A DNA stretch of 64,000 nucleotides from Phoronis australis (taxonomy: Eukaryota; Phoronida; Phoronidae): contig NMRA01000036.1 of assembly GCA_002633005.1 (NCBI GenBank), positions 1,226,139 to 1,290,138 on the forward strand, written 5' to 3'. Each line of letters begins with the position of its first letter. Position 1 is the first letter of the stretch. Position numbers and translations under genes: made by a program. Of this stretch, positions 11,470-23,546 are shown in pieces. The notes under the pieces are model-generated. The model was not told the DNA's origin and ran no database searches. It saw nothing but the letters and a program-made list of their open reading frames with translations.

Positions 11470-11662
11470 TTACCGCCCGAATATCACCCAAAACATTTCC
11501 CGCTTCAGAATATTGCAGGACTCTGTACCTTCCAATAATTCAGCAGTCCAGATCAATGACTGTTATCTCTCAATTCAAGAGAACGTTGAATGGGATCGGT
11601 ATGGAGAGAGACGACGGGGACTGGAGTTAATTTGGCGAACGCTTGTTTTTTACCATATTAGA

Positions 11663-11664
<2 letters not shown>

Positions 11665-11696
<32 letters not shown>

Positions 11697-12935
11697 TTAA
11701 TTTAATATTTACAATGAGGGTAGCCCCATCAGTTCACACTGCTTCCCATGGGGACCCTCAGTAAAAAACAAACAGAAAGTAAGACAAAAACAGAATTACA
11801 CAATGAAAGACAAATTTAAGTAATAGGTAAAGAATAAGAAATTAACATGGAAAGACTGATGAAGAAAAATAAAAATAAAATATGATAAATAAAAGATAAA
11901 GAAATTAAGACAAGATAATTAACTAAAAATATAAATATACATAAAAAAAATTAAAACATACAATAAATAATTAATAAAAGTAAGACATTATATAAATAAC
12001 AAATGAATAAACATGCAATTCTTAGAAACTACATGGAGTTAAATCTATTTCTTATAATTCTTATAGAGGTTAGAAAGAATGATGTAGATTTGGCATCTGC
12101 AGGGAGAGAGTTCCATAAAAAGGGCCCGCTGTAGGAAAATGATTTTTCCCAGTCTCGCTTCTGCGTTTAGGAAATCAGATGATGATGAGGACCTAGTATT
12201 GTAGCGATTAGTAGTCATCTTAAACTTAGCAAATAAGTAAGATGGGACAAGACCTTTAAAACATTTGCACATAAAACAAACAGAGAGGAATTGATGTCTT
12301 GTGTGAATTTTCATTATATCAGTCTCTTTATGAAGGTTTTCGATACTAATATCTCTAACACCAGCTCCCATAATAATCCGGGCAGCCCTATTTTAGATTA
12401 CCTGGATGGTTTTCATATCCTTGCCTGATGCAATACCCCACTGATAGCATTAAAAAGGGTTTTCAGTGTTGCTCTGTTAACCAATTTACTGATGCGTTTC
12501 AATACGCCAATTTTCTTAGACACCTTTTTCGAGATATAATCAAGGTGGTGAGAGAATTCAAAATTTTGATGATATATAAGTCCCAGATATTTAAAGGAAT
12601 TGACGTTCTCAAATGGTCTTCCATCCATATTTAATGACAGGGTTTGGTTTCTACGTCTTTGGGATGTGCCAAATAGAAGAGTTTTAATTTTAGAAATATT
12701 TAAGGATAGTTGACTGAATACAAGCCACTCTGAAATGATTGTTAAATCAGAGTTGAGATTGGCCTGGATTTCAGATGAGGTTCTGCCTGCAGACAGTATT
12801 GTTGTGTCATCCGCATAGAGAACAATCTTAGAATTTTGAATTACTGAGGGGAGATCATTGACAAATATGCAACATAACAAGGGCCCCAGTATAGACACCT
12901 GGGGAACACCTGTTTTAACGGTTTTTATCGTAACC
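11665..12935 (-). mobile_element. 5'-truncated non-LTR retrotransposon (LINE) with (AAT)n tail
   Basis: Minus-strand reverse transcriptase sequence starts at about 12935 and is followed by a 3' untranslated region ending in an (AAT)n microsatellite at 11665-11698. 5' truncation and a simple-repeat tail are typical of Jockey/CR1/L2-type LINEs. The 5' break falls just upstream of the VSILGPLL motif of RT. Confidence 0.85.
12045..12935 (-). pseudogene. LINE reverse transcriptase, C-terminal half
   Basis: The open frame 12898-12413 reads SILGPLLCCIFVNDLP, then the catalytic YADDT in KIVLYADDTTIL, then ISEWLVFSQLSLNISKIK and the FKYLGL motif, which are conserved RT blocks of Jockey/CR1-like LINEs. 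After a frameshift or stop near 12400 the C-terminal region continues (MKIHTRHQFLSVCFMCKCFK, RYNTRSSSSS). The usual N-terminal endonuclease is absent. Not functional. Confidence 0.85.
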
Positions 12936-13103
12936 TATTTTGCCCGGGGTACGCCACGAGCTATGTTGCAGAGTAAAACAAGAGGAGGATTGCGAATATT
13001 GTCATTTATTATGACATAAATAGATAAAACTAACCAAGACTCTGCAAGATGGGCATGGACAAAACGCCATAATGGCAGCACGGGAATGCTGACATCGCCC
13101 TAT

Positions 13104-13280
13104 GTTAAATTTTCAGCAGCAAGACCAATCGAAATATAATCAGGCTTATGCCCGTCCACTGGAATATATAAACATGCACACATAAATTTGACTATAACAT
13201 TTGAATTCTTTCCAAAAGGAAGCAAAGAGTCAAAATGATATCGAAGGATTTAGCAATCACAATTAAACAACATCTACTAA
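13104..13280. repeat. Interspersed repeat, copy 1 of 2
   Basis: Shares long blocks in the same orientation with 46328-46480: GCTTATGCCCGTCCA, ATTCTTTCC-AAAGGAAGCAAA, AAAATGAT-TCGAAGGATTT. On the minus strand both begin with KSF(D/E)IILT(L/V)CFL, so they may derive from coding sequence, but the family is unknown to me. Confidence 0.65.
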
Positions 13281-13704
13281 ATGACTAAATGCATTTTCCA
13301 AGTCCGAGCCATATAGATGCCCCTAATATAGTTGACAAAGGTATTCACATACACCTAAAAGCAAGAAAGTCTTATGTTCCTTTTGCCTGAAACTGATGTC
13401 ACTTCTTTATGTTTCATAGGCCAACTCTCCTTATGAGAGTAAAGCAGATACAAATTGAAGTTCGCCTCTCGTAGATATTTCACGCTCAGCATAAAGCAAT
13501 TTTAATTGTTTATTTGAGTAACATTCGGCGCCATCTATCTCTGTGAACCATTGCTTTTGATTTTTTTTGGGTGGAAGCCTTTGTTTGGGCCGCTTTAGTA
13601 CAGTTACTGAACTTTTACATTTCCAAATGATGTGATGATAAAGCCATGTGTTATCGTAACTTCTTGCATTTTGGCGCAAGGAATGTTGATATATTATCCC
13701 ATAT

Positions 13705-14196
13705 GTGTTGAATCAGTCGAGTGCAATACTGCCATGTAGTATTATTTTCCGTATAGACCCAATTCACGGCGACAGGAGGCGCGTTCCAAAACGAGGCGCG
13801 CTACGACAGCGCACTTGCCTTATCGACACAGTTGTATCCGCGTTGCTCGAACGGCTAGAAAAAATACGGCACTCAATTGTCTGTTTTACAATCCCTAAGG
13901 ACGTTGCGATTCGGAATCGTTGGGTCGTTGCCATAAGCCTCGACGAAGGAAACTATGTCCGTGTAAAATTTATAAATATTTTCGAAAAGTTAGATCATAT
14001 TTTGTCGCATCTCGGTTGCCGAGCATCACAGCAACGACAGGAGAATCTTCCGCCAGCCAGGCTGTGTTTTCATGACTACGGGTTGAAACATGATGCACTT
14101 TTCTTTTCAAAAAGGACAGGGCACTCAATCCCTCGATTTTGGGGACAAAACACTTGTAACAACACAGGTGACAATTTGAAACATCACAAAATGTAA
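13705..14196 (+). pseudogene. Unrecognised 163-codon open frame, weakly THAP-like
   Basis: The open frame contains FTIPKDVAIRNRWVVAI, which resembles the F-P-K-D-x-x-x-R-x-x-W core of THAP domains. The flanking cysteines that would complete a C2CH finger are not in clear register: a Cys lies just before the motif and an ARLCFHD segment about 50 residues after it. It has an Arg-rich N-terminal part. It could be a decayed transposon THAP exon or chance coding. Confidence 0.3.
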
Positions 14197-15144
14197 CTTG
14201 AGACAGAGTCTATGAGAGTTTGCAACCGGGCGGGGGTGCTATTGTTTATGACAGGGAAGTAGATTTTTCCTCTTACTCGGCGAAAAAACTCCCCTCTCAG
14301 AAGGTGCAGGCACCTTTGCCCTCGGTTGAACAAGGTCCCTGAAGAAACATGTTAACTGAAATTGAACTCTAAAACGAGGTCTTGCTTTGAACGAAGGAAT
14401 TAGGTGTTTTCATTTTAAAATTCAACTTGGTCCAGATTGATATTAGAAACATAGGAGATGATATAGACGTAAGAATTATTAAAACCAAGAAAACAGAACT
14501 GATGGTCAAATAAATTTATTTTCAATTACGAGCCTGTTTTTTATTTTAATAAAAATATATTTAATAACATCTATTATTCTTTCAGATGAATGATAAATCA
14601 ACTGTTAGTCCTGGTAATCCCTACCACACCAAGACCTAGGCTTTATGTTTGATGCTAATATTTTTGATCAACAAATTAAACCGGAGGTGACTAATTTCAC
14701 ATGACAGCAAAATACGATAAGCAACCACTGTCGAATATTCGAATATATCTTCAACTCGTCAACAATACAAGCAGATGACCTGGTTCGTGTAGAAAGCATT
14801 TTTATCAACAATTTACCAAAAGAAACGTAACCCTGCATTCAGCGGCCTAATCCGTAACACTACGCTCGCCGTAATTTGGTCATATTTACTTTTCATGTTT
14901 CGAACATAGTTTTCAGAAAAAAAACTTATACCCTTTCGTCAGACAACTTTTGGGGCATTGATTTGTTCTCTAATGTATTTTTCTACGTCTGTGTGGTTGA
15001 TTATCGACACATTTTAAAGATTTAATATCCAGGTTGGACTCGAAAGACCGGCCATATGACTCACCCATTGTCAACTTCCGGTTTGTTTATCGCAGTGAGC
15101 CTCGCTTTGGATTTGAATGTCGGCCGCGTAAATTATGTCCATTC
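14197..15144. other. No gene recognised
   Basis: AT-rich sequence with no open frame of note and no repeat that I could match elsewhere in the window. Confidence 0.4.
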
Positions 15145-16396
15145 CGCAGAATGGTGAATGTTGACCAAGAGCCTTTTGTCCATCTGACGTCACACGCATG
15201 CTGGCGCCCCTAGTGGAGGTCCACGAACCGAGTTCATGGACCAGTTAGTGGAAAGCCAAGTGTCAATGGAGTCTGACAGGTGAACCGATTTGTATTGTAG
15301 GACGTTGAGTCATTGTTTTTTGTAGAATCATAATGCCAGAAAAGAATGATATATAATGTCAACTTTATGCACTAACTGTGAATGTCATATTAATGGTTAT
15401 CAATCACCAGTTAGGCAGATGTGAAACGTTTCCGGCTCTAGCGCGGGACCGATGTTTTAATCATGAAACAATGAGGGAAATTTTTGTGCAACTTTTGTTA
15501 ATAGTTCTGGCTGTGCCAGTCAACCACAGAATAATATTTGCTACATCACGTGCTTAAGTTTTTCGCACCTATTAATCAAAACAGTTCTTGCCAAGTTAAA
15601 TCACTTACAGCTAGGCAAGAATAACCTGATAAAATGTGTTGCAGCCGGTTTTCGAAAAATATTAACATCTCGGGATTCAAAATTTATTCAAAACTTTCTG
15701 TGAAATAATATTTTGACTGATGTTGATATTTTGTATTGAAATGGATAATAATCAGAATATTGCAGGCTCTAAAATTAAGGGCAGGTCAATTACGATACTA
15801 GTGCCTAGTTTGTTTACACAACTAATAACTTGACTCATGGTGATGACACCATTTCTATGCCAGGCCACAGACAGTGCTGTCCTTCAATGGAACTATTCAT
15901 GGATATGTAGAGGAATCTTTAGCAAATGTCAGTCTCGATTTTGAGCAAAAACATACCGTTGTGGTCGACGCTAATTTATGATTAACTTTCAAAATCGAAC
16001 ATAAAAATGAAATAACCGAATGTTCGGCCACATTCACTCACAGGCAGCAGACGGCTTATCACTCGAAAGAGAAGCTGGAACCTAAACACAACCGCTGCAT
16101 AAGTGGACATCAGAACCTCAGTTGAGCAAACTTATTAATAATGCAACCTCAGAATTCACCATGTAACAAATCACAAATACGTTTTAATTCTGAACTTTGA
16201 GGATGACGAAAGTCGCAATACAGAGCATTATTTGTTACAAATATATCTGTGACTAGTTTGATGCTACTTAATGTCCATTGAGGCTAAATCAGTGGTTAAC
16301 TCGGTTCGCGAATTCTCATGACCTCCACTGGGGGCGCTAGCATGCGTGTGACGTCAGATGGACAAAAGGGTCTTGATCGACATTCACCATTCTGCG
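15145..16396. mobile_element. Inverted-repeat-bounded element, about 1.25 kb
   Basis: Starts CGCAGAATGGTGAATG and ends with its reverse complement. The arms, about 80 bp (15145-15225 and 16315-16396), share CCTTTTGTCCATCTGACGTC and CACACGCATGCT. Flanking sequences GTCCATTC and TTCATTCC may be a degenerate target duplication. The interior has no open frame, so it looks like a MITE-type non-autonomous element. The TGACGTCA in each arm is a CRE-like palindrome. Confidence 0.65.
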
Positions 16397-16627
16397 TTCA
16401 TTCCCCTCCCGAACTACTTCAATAGTGCCCTCTGACATGGAAAGTTCAAAAGGTTTTTCAAGGTCGACATTATTCTGCGTATCGACCTCGACCTTCGCTC
16501 GCAGTCGATCATCTACGTCACTCTCGGAACATACAATTATTTTACACTTACTAATATTATTCCCATTCACAAGATCACAGGCACCAAAGAGAGAAACATT
16601 CAAATACAATAAATCTCGTAAATTCAT
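16397..16627 (-). pseudogene. Unrecognised minus-strand open frame entering the 15.1-16.4 kb element
   Basis: A 96-codon frame starting at 16627 is acidic and polar (ESDVDDRLRAKVEVD) and runs into the right inverted repeat at 16396, where it reads RMVNVDQDPFVHLTSHAC. I recognise no domain. It could be an exon of the same transposon family as the THAP remnant near 60.8 kb, because a similar block, AGAATGGAGAATCTTGA, lies just upstream at about 16740. Confidence 0.25.
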
Positions 16628-16699
16628 CTCGCTGATTTCTTCGTAAACTCTTATGGTAGACCAATAAACTACCGTGTTACGTCAACAGCTGTAGAATGT

Positions 16700-16745
16700 A
16701 GGTCACACAAAAGGTGCTTGCTCAAGATTCTCCATTCTTCTAGCG
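16700..16745 (-). repeat. AGAATGG(A/T)GAAT block, third copy
   Basis: On the minus strand AGAATGGAGAATCTTGAGCA is followed by GCACCTTTTGTGTGACC. It matches the terminus of the 15145-16396 element and the leader of the THAP remnant at 61.0 kb. Confidence 0.6.
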
Positions 16746-17111
16746 GGCACCAAGTAAACGAAAGTTGACGCATACCGTACTCGTGCCCGAGCTTGAGAAC
16801 AAACGAGATTTCAGTTCCAGCACAACTGGGAAATATTACCAAGCTAGAGAATGGGCTAGTCAACACGCAGCCCCCCGACTGGTACAATACGGCTCCCCAT
16901 CATTTTGTGTACTAATTGCATTCCGTGTATTTCAAACAGGCAGTAATCCAAATCCGGTCACCGCAAAAGTCGTTTTCACTTCGTTCAAATACATTTTACA
17001 CTTAACTGTCTCTTAAAAATGCGTTTAATTTCTTCAGCGATCCTTTCTGGATCTACACATATCTTCGAGTGAAGCATATTTACGGTGGCTCAAAGATGTT
17101 CGCGCGTTTCT

Positions 17112-17148
17112 GTTTTAATTATCTCAGGATCTCGAGATCCCGACTTAA
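17112..17148. repeat. Single palindromic ATCTCAGGATCTCGAGATCC unit
   Basis: TTAATTATCTCAGGATCTCG followed by AGATCCCGACTTAA. The same unit is tandemly repeated at 20097-20210. Confidence 0.7.
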
Positions 17149-19179
17149 CCACAGGAAACTAGCTCTAAAGCTCGTCGCATAAAAATTGGCGTATATATTG
17201 TTCACTTTGCTTTTTCTGTTTTGTAATAAAGATAATGATAAGCATTTATCGGTAACCAGCTGATGTACGCCAAGGTACGATATCCGCGTGACCTGTATTG
17301 TTATACCCAACAAAGACGCAAAAAAGGAAAACAATGGTATCGTCCCATAGGCGATAACAATGCGACGCGCTTACGCCCATCGCATGGATCTCGCAAGTTA
17401 AACAATAGCTTGCGACCTCCAAACGATGTCATTTGGCATCAGGGCCGTAGGAAGCGGGGGGGGGGGAATCGTGCACCCCAAAAAACTTTTTCAGGCGTCA
17501 GGGTTAAACCGTGGAAACCGACATAGGCGTGTGGCCGAGGACAGTCGAGAAATGAAAGACTAAAAAACAACAGATAAGAGGGAAAATTCAACAGAACGTT
17601 TAACAACTCTGTATCAGTTCATGGTTTACTTTTTGAGGACCCTGGCCAGGACATTGTGGTTAGGGGCTCCGCTTTTGCAGCACTGGTCGTCTAAACGCAC
17701 TTGAAAACGTGCACATAAACATTCATACATATATTTCGAAAAATCGAGAACATTTGTAAAGCGAAGCTTTTTCGGAGCGTACTAACTCAATTTTGCGAAA
17801 GCAAAACTATATTTTCCCAGACGCCCCTCTCTGGCAAGGGATAACGGAGACAACTTTCGCTTTATTTTTTTTCTCGAAATTGTATATCATTTGAGAAAAA
17901 AATGATGACCTGATAGATAACATCAATTGCTGCGCATTTCCTAATTTTTTGAAACTATAGATATTTTCATATTTAGGGGCCCCGCTCTTGAAGAAGGCCA
18001 TTGATGACACTCAAGTGGCTATCTTTTTGTATTTCTATTGAGAAATCCTTAAGGGGCCGCTCACGGAAAGAGGGCACAATGTTGGAATCGATTACCTCTA
18101 TTTTCCTGTTTTTGTGAAATCGTGCAACCGGCTTTCATGTTGAAGAAGGTCACTTCCTGTCACTCTTTTCCATGCTTAATGATGTTTAGCCTTTCATCTC
18201 AAGGTGTCCCATTTCAGACGGGACCCTCTCTCGGTGAAGCAGTTCGGGGGAAATACCCCTTTGTCCCTCTATACATGTAAATCCGACACTGCCAAGTGTT
18301 CACGAGGGAAGTTGAGATTTCAAGTTCATCAAAAAACACAAAACATTCGTGCACAGCACAGCAGTATCAACTGAAGACATTCGACCCAAACAACCAAAAA
18401 TGTGAAAAAACACGATACAATTGACCGCCATCGAAAGGGTGGAATTTTGAAGAACGTGAAGCCCACTATGTGTGAATTACACAAAAGGGCTATTTACAAT
18501 GGTAAGTTATAAAATGAAGTTATGTTTCCCATAGTATCATAAGAATAGTATCTCTTTTGAAGATGGTTACTATGAGTTGTTTGTAAGGAATTCCCACATG
18601 GGGAAAACACCGCTGTCTAATCTACTATTTGTATGACCGTGTACATATGTCGAGAGGGGTTACTCAAAGAACTCTCGCTATTATAAACAAATATTTCAGC
18701 GGTTTTTTTGCAAGTGGAGTTCAAGTTTACCTCACGAACCGTTGTAGGTACCTCTGAAATGAGCAAAAATACACCCTAATACGAATGCCCCAGCTCCCAT
18801 GTTCCCCCCAGTTACCCGTGTTAAAAATCTGCGAGTATGCCTGCGGAAATTGCTTATAACATTCCGTTTTCATAAACAAATTCGTTGATTTCTGATTTAG
18901 TTGTTTATGTATCTACGAAAATCGATAGATTCATAGATGATCTTTGACAATTAGAAGCTAAGTAATGTTGTTTCAGTGAATTCAGTTGCAGCCTGAAGTT
19001 GGAAAAACTCTATAATCCGATCTCCGAATAGTAAAGTACACGGAGACGATAACTCTCAAAGATATCGATGAACTTCGGAATCACAAACCGTAGATCGAAA
19101 AAAGTCTTAAAATAAATAAAATTAAGCACACTGCTTGGAAAGGTTGTCTTTGCACTTCCTTGGTGTTTTTAATTTTCAG
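17149..19179. other. No gene; G-rich transposon-end-like sequence at 17445-17475
   Basis: GGGCCGTAGGAAGC followed by an 11-G run (17445-17475) resembles ends of short interspersed elements, and a CTTCCTACGGGCCTGG at about 20075 is its reverse complement. No coding signal is visible in this stretch. Confidence 0.35.
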
Positions 19180-19648
19180 TAGTATTGCGCAATGAATTTT
19201 TGCTTACCCTGATTCCCGTGTACGTCATGACTGCCGCATCCACGTTACAAGTAAGATGTAGCCATGCAGTAGGCCAGCGCAGAAGCTCAGTGATCCACGG
19301 AAACCGAACTCCAGGCGTTGAAGTGAGTATTTTGGGACACACTCTGTATCATCTTCCCCGCAAATCTGAAAGTGGACTGCCGGTCGTGTTTCAATGAGGG
19401 ATTTTGAAACAGTCCCAAAGGCACTATGTACCAGGGTCCTCGGGACCTCACCTTTTCAAAAAACTTCTTCAACGAATGACCATAATAAGATAAAATTTTC
19501 TCGACACTGGATCACAATAAAGTAAATCTTGACCTTACAGCCAGCGCAGACTGATATGTACGAGATAAGCTGCCTGTCTGAAGCTGACCAGCAACTAGCT
19601 TTGGTTCATCGGGATTTTCGTATTATAACACTATTAGATTTCAGCTAC
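19180..19648 (+). CDS. Weak candidate: two exons of a secreted protein
   Basis: Exon 19180-19250 lies between an acceptor (TTTTTAATTTTCAG) and a donor (TTACAA|GTAAGA). In the phase that is open it encodes a hydrophobic leader-like stretch (FLLTLIPVYVMTAASTLQ). A second acceptor (GACCTTACAG, ending 19540) opens a frame in the matching phase that stays open past 19648, reading PAQTDMYEISCLSEADQQLA. At 19649 a MITE begins, so the 3' end is lost or altered. There is no family recognition; the call rests on splice signals and phase agreement. Confidence 0.25.
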
Positions 19649-19808
19649 CAGGGTTGGATCCTGGATTTTGAGTACGAGGGGAGGGGGCAGGGCAGAGTAT
19701 AACCCAAGATTCCGCTAGTCAGACATTTGCAACCCCGTACTGCCAAATGGAATCTGGGAGAATTTTTGGGGGCCATGGTCGCCTTGACTTCCCTTAGATC
19801 CGCCACTG
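19649..19808. mobile_element. Short MITE with CAGGG/CACTG ends
   Basis: Begins CAGGGTTGGATCC and ends GATCCGCCACTG, flanked on both sides by GCTAC (19644-19648 and 19809-19813). The GGCGGATC end is shared with the MITEs at 26396 and 45445, suggesting one hAT-like family, although the 5-bp duplication is shorter than the 8 bp usual for hAT. Confidence 0.6.
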
Positions 19809-20096
19809 GCTACAGTTACTTGAGACAGCTCCTCGCTACCTTTAGTGTACTGGACCTGGGCCTATTCTTACTCTCCGTGTTAGTTCACGGTTACTCAACT
19901 CTTGATGGCTGCATCCCCGAGATTGTCCCCCACCTAGGGCGGACGTAGGACATCCGGCACAAATATGGTGGCATCGAGATCATGGGGGTGGGAGCGGAGG
20001 TGACGGCGATGGGGAGAGGGGGGGGGGTAGTTTGGCGAACTCTCAATGGTTTGTGCCCTCCAATAAATTTTGGCTTCCTACGGGCCTGGGCATGGG

Positions 20097-20210
20097 TAAT
20101 TATTATCTCAGGACTTCGAAATCCTGACTTATCTCGGAATCTCGAGAACCCGTCTTAATTATCTCGGCCTCTCGAGATCCTGACTTAATTATCTCAGGAT
20201 CTCGAGTTAA
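20097..20210. repeat. Tandem palindromic repeat, about 30-bp unit x4
   Basis: Four consecutive degenerate units of the form TTATCTCAGGATCTCGAGAT plus CCTGACTTAA. Each unit is itself near-palindromic around CTCGAG (one unit has TTCGAA). One further unit lies at 17112-17148. Confidence 0.8.
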
Positions 20211-20884
20211 ATTTCTTCAGTGTGTCGCTGTACGTAAAGTGAACTTGATAACGATGTCTAAAGGAAGTGCCGGTATAAACAGCGTTGTACAAGACACAAA
20301 GTTATGAAATATACATCGTCTCTTCTTTAACTAGTTATCAACAGTCACGTACATGTACGAAGCAATTTTTAAACTGTTCCCGTCAAATTTTGAGGGGCCC
20401 TCGAGGGTTTCTGAGTTATCATCCTTGTCTAACTGAGGCCGAACGGCCCAACCTCTGGAACTTTTGTTATTTGTTGTACCGTTTTCTGTTTTTTTCCTTC
20501 ACCGACGGGTCACCTTAACAGCCACCAATCCTGTCCATCCCCTCTCGACGCCCCTGACCATGCATTCAATTCAGTTTGCAACAAGTTTTTACCAAACCAC
20601 TTCGAGTATTCGTTGTGGAAAACACAATTTATTAGCTGAGACAGTTGAGCATTTGAAAACAGACCATTTTAATAGAATATGCATTTTCTACTGCTGACGA
20701 ATTGCACTTTACACTGACATTCCAAAACCACTGATACAAAAATCGACGACTAAATAATTGTATACAGGTAATACAGGCAAAAAGCTTGAACAAACACCAA
20801 ACACAGGTGGCGCTCTAATCTAGTGCAGGGGCATCAATCAATAAAAGCAGTATGTAGTACTCAAGGGGAATCAACAATGGATAG

Positions 20885-21085
20885 CACTTCAAAACCACTT
20901 GCCCGGATTTCAAAACCAGTCAGCTGGAATGCAAAACCAAATGGCCGATAAATCAAATGTGTTATCCGCACTTCAAAACGCGATGGCCTCGCTCAAAAAA
21001 CTAGTTGGGTGGATCCAAAATACGATGGTCGGTACTATAACCAGTTGGCTGGTGATCAAACGCGACGGCCGGACTTCTTCAGAGA
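20885..21085 (+). repeat. Degenerate 21-bp minisatellite
   Basis: About nine or ten units of roughly 21 bp with consensus near TTCAAAACCAGTTGGCTGGA. Because 21 is a multiple of three, a reading frame stays open from 20899 to 21159 and shows a 7-residue periodicity (MQNQMAD, LQNAMAS, IQNTMVG). The open frame may be a by-product of the repeat. Confidence 0.65.
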
Positions 21086-22167
21086 CTCGTTTTGAAAGTA
21101 GAACCCGATATGCTAAAATTCGAAACGCATTTGGCAAAACATCAAATTGTACGAAATAAATGACAATTATTGCAAATGACATATATAATAATTGTCAAAT
21201 GTTAGTTTTGAATATATTAAGTGTCAATTAGGATGTGTGATGACAAATCAATAATTCTAAATACTAGTTACGCTATTAATACAAATATGTTGGGCATTTT
21301 GTGTTACAATGGCTATTTTTACCAGTAATCAATGAAGCTACGAGAAATGCACTCGCCCTTGATCTGTTTTTTGTTATATTTTCAAAAAGTTTATCCTCCA
21401 GTTGGAGACAAAGAAAGATGTGAAGTAACATCATTTCTAAAATGTAAGCTAAAGAAATAAAAAAAGTTAGTTGTGGTTGACGTTTTTACCACACTATCAA
21501 AACCTATCGTAGAACTATACAAAACATGACCATTACGTGTAAAACAAAATAAAATAACTTCTTTGATCCGTTGATGGTCGCTAGTCTTTATGGCTGAAAT
21601 AACTATAATTCAGGCGAATTAGGTCAAGTTATCGGTTATCATGAACCAAGCCCAGTAACCGCACGAAAAGGTTCAAGGTGCTCAGTGCGCAACAAGTAAA
21701 ATAGTTCTTGATATTCTTCATCGCAATGAGGTAAGAAGGTTATTTAGGACATCGAGTTCATCCTTGACGACGCCACGTTAACACTCCTCACTGCCAAACA
21801 TTTCGGGCCCGTGATGGGTGAAATCAGATTTACCATGTAGTGTATTCTGGTTACGAGATTTTCTAATAGTATCGTATTCTACAGTTGTCGTTCAGTGTCT
21901 AGTTCTCGTGCAGTAGGCGCATATACACCTTATAACAGTACCTGATACGTAGATAGGTTTGATTGGACGTATCTATGATGCCGTGGTACTGCCTGTATCT
22001 CAAAATAATTTTATTATTTCATCTTAAGAGATTTAATAGCCTTTAGTATACCTGTTGCTAAGAAACAAGACATAAATTATTATTTTCTGTTGTCGGGGTT
22101 GTACGTGGAATACCGTCTCCACCTTTGTGCGATACTGAGGATTTATGAGGAGTCCACGGAGAGCCGC
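21086..22167. other. No gene recognised
   Basis: AT-rich sequence without recognisable coding potential or repeats. Confidence 0.4.
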
Positions 22168-22302
22168 CTTTTCAGACATAAAAGGTGCGTTTGTGGAGGC
22201 TATAGTAAAAACAACTCGACCGAAGACGTCTCTGTGTTCAAATTTCCTAAATCCGTGAATGTTGCACAGAAATTGCATTGGTTTGTGCGTCGTACGTACT
22301 AA
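22168..22302 (+). pseudogene. THAP-domain fragment
   Basis: KRCVCGGYSKNNSTEDVSVF continues with KFPKS, a W 12 residues on, then FVRRTY. This matches the N-terminal half of a THAP finger (Cys pair, FP, Trp). The later C-x2-H half is missing because the sequence changes into a Penelope-like element. It is probably the 5' exon of a THAP DNA transposon. Confidence 0.55.
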
Positions 22303-22329
22303 GTGTGGAATATCGGTGTGGAACATGCA

Positions 22330-23400
22330 ATTCGTTCAGGAGCCACACTTCAAAGAATTGTGTTTCAACAGAACACAAAACAGAGCCCTGACATCTGTTT
22401 ACTAGCATTCCTGCTCAAAATGCTATGTCGACAGCTGAGAATTTCCTCTCCAAAGACCCGGACCTCGATTCGGAATGTCCCCTATCCGCAGTTGCTCAAG
22501 TCTGTCGTTATGTCTGAACACTCAACCAGTCGCATTATATTCAACAGCATGGATGTGCTATGGGCTCGCCCGTGTCTCATAGTCGCTAACCTATATATGG
22601 AGGTCTTCGAGCAGCCCATTCTTAGCCAGTACCCTGGCCACCATCCTAGATTGTGGTTAAGATATGTGGACGACACGTTTGTTGTTATACACAAAGATGA
22701 ACTCTCCGCTTTCTTCAAATTCATTTATGGATTTGACAAATTCACTCAAGAACCATGTTAAGACGATAAGCTACTTTCTATGGACTGTTTAGTCTCCATC
22801 AAATAGGAAAGATCATTTGACACCAAAGTTTACCGCAAGAGTACTCACACTGATCACAATCTGCCATTTGACTCGAACCATCCTCTCATCCACAAGCTGG
22901 GTGTGATTCGCACTTAAAACCACAGAGCTATCACCGTCATTTGTCCTTCGGCCATTTCTGCAGAACTGAATTTCACCATGGAGGCTCTTGGAAAATGTGG
23001 TTAATGTGGTCGTTCACCAAAGCTGAAAGATCAGAGAGGAGAAAAGTCAACACTCAGACAACCACCACCCTGAATCCCCCTGCTCGTGTATCGATCCCGT
23101 GCGTTCGGGGATTTTCTGATTGCCTCAAGAGGACATTTTAGCAGTTTGACTTTTCTGTTATTCACAAACCGTTTAGTTCTCTCCGCAGCTAACTGGTTAA
23201 TGTCAAGGACAAGACCCCCCAAGGGTAACAAATCTTGTATCGCCTATGGTTTTCAGTGTAAGGACCCCCAGTGCTCAGACAGCTATATAGATGAAACGAA
23301 ACAGTCCGTAAAAATGCGTATGTCTCAACATCGTCACCCTGGTTACGGGAACATTCATGACTCGGCCATCTATAGTCATCTATGCCCTACTGCAGGCCCG
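22330..23400 (+). pseudogene. Penelope-like element remnant: RT and GIY-YIG endonuclease
   Basis: RT blocks read across several frames: an LFTSI-like segment near 22400, HGCAMGSPVS near 22555, IVANLYMEVFEQ, and catalytic YVDD in LRYVDDTFVVIHKDE (22663-22710). Downstream come NHPLIHKLGVIRTL-like sequence (22880) and a C-terminal GIY-YIG nuclease part (CIAYGFQCKDPQCSDSYIDE, then KMRMSQHRHP and SAIYSHL, 23240-23390). RT followed by GIY-YIG is diagnostic of Penelope-like elements. Five or more frame breaks; inactive. The 5' part is missing. Confidence 0.8.
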
Positions 23401-23546
23401 TAGCCACCATTGCGCAGGGGGTGGTTCGAATTTCTTGAACGGTGGACCTTTGATAATGGGGCTATTCGGAAAATCTACCATAACTAGAGGGCGTGCGTGT
23501 ACTAGTGGTGATAGATTAGCAGCCTCGATTTCGCGAGCCCTTTAAA

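Noticed and set aside
11435-11764. 109-codon frame ending in poly-Tyr
   Set aside because: The tail is the (ATT)n tail of the adjacent minus-strand LINE; the first part overlaps the proposed second exon of the Cys-rich candidate in another phase.
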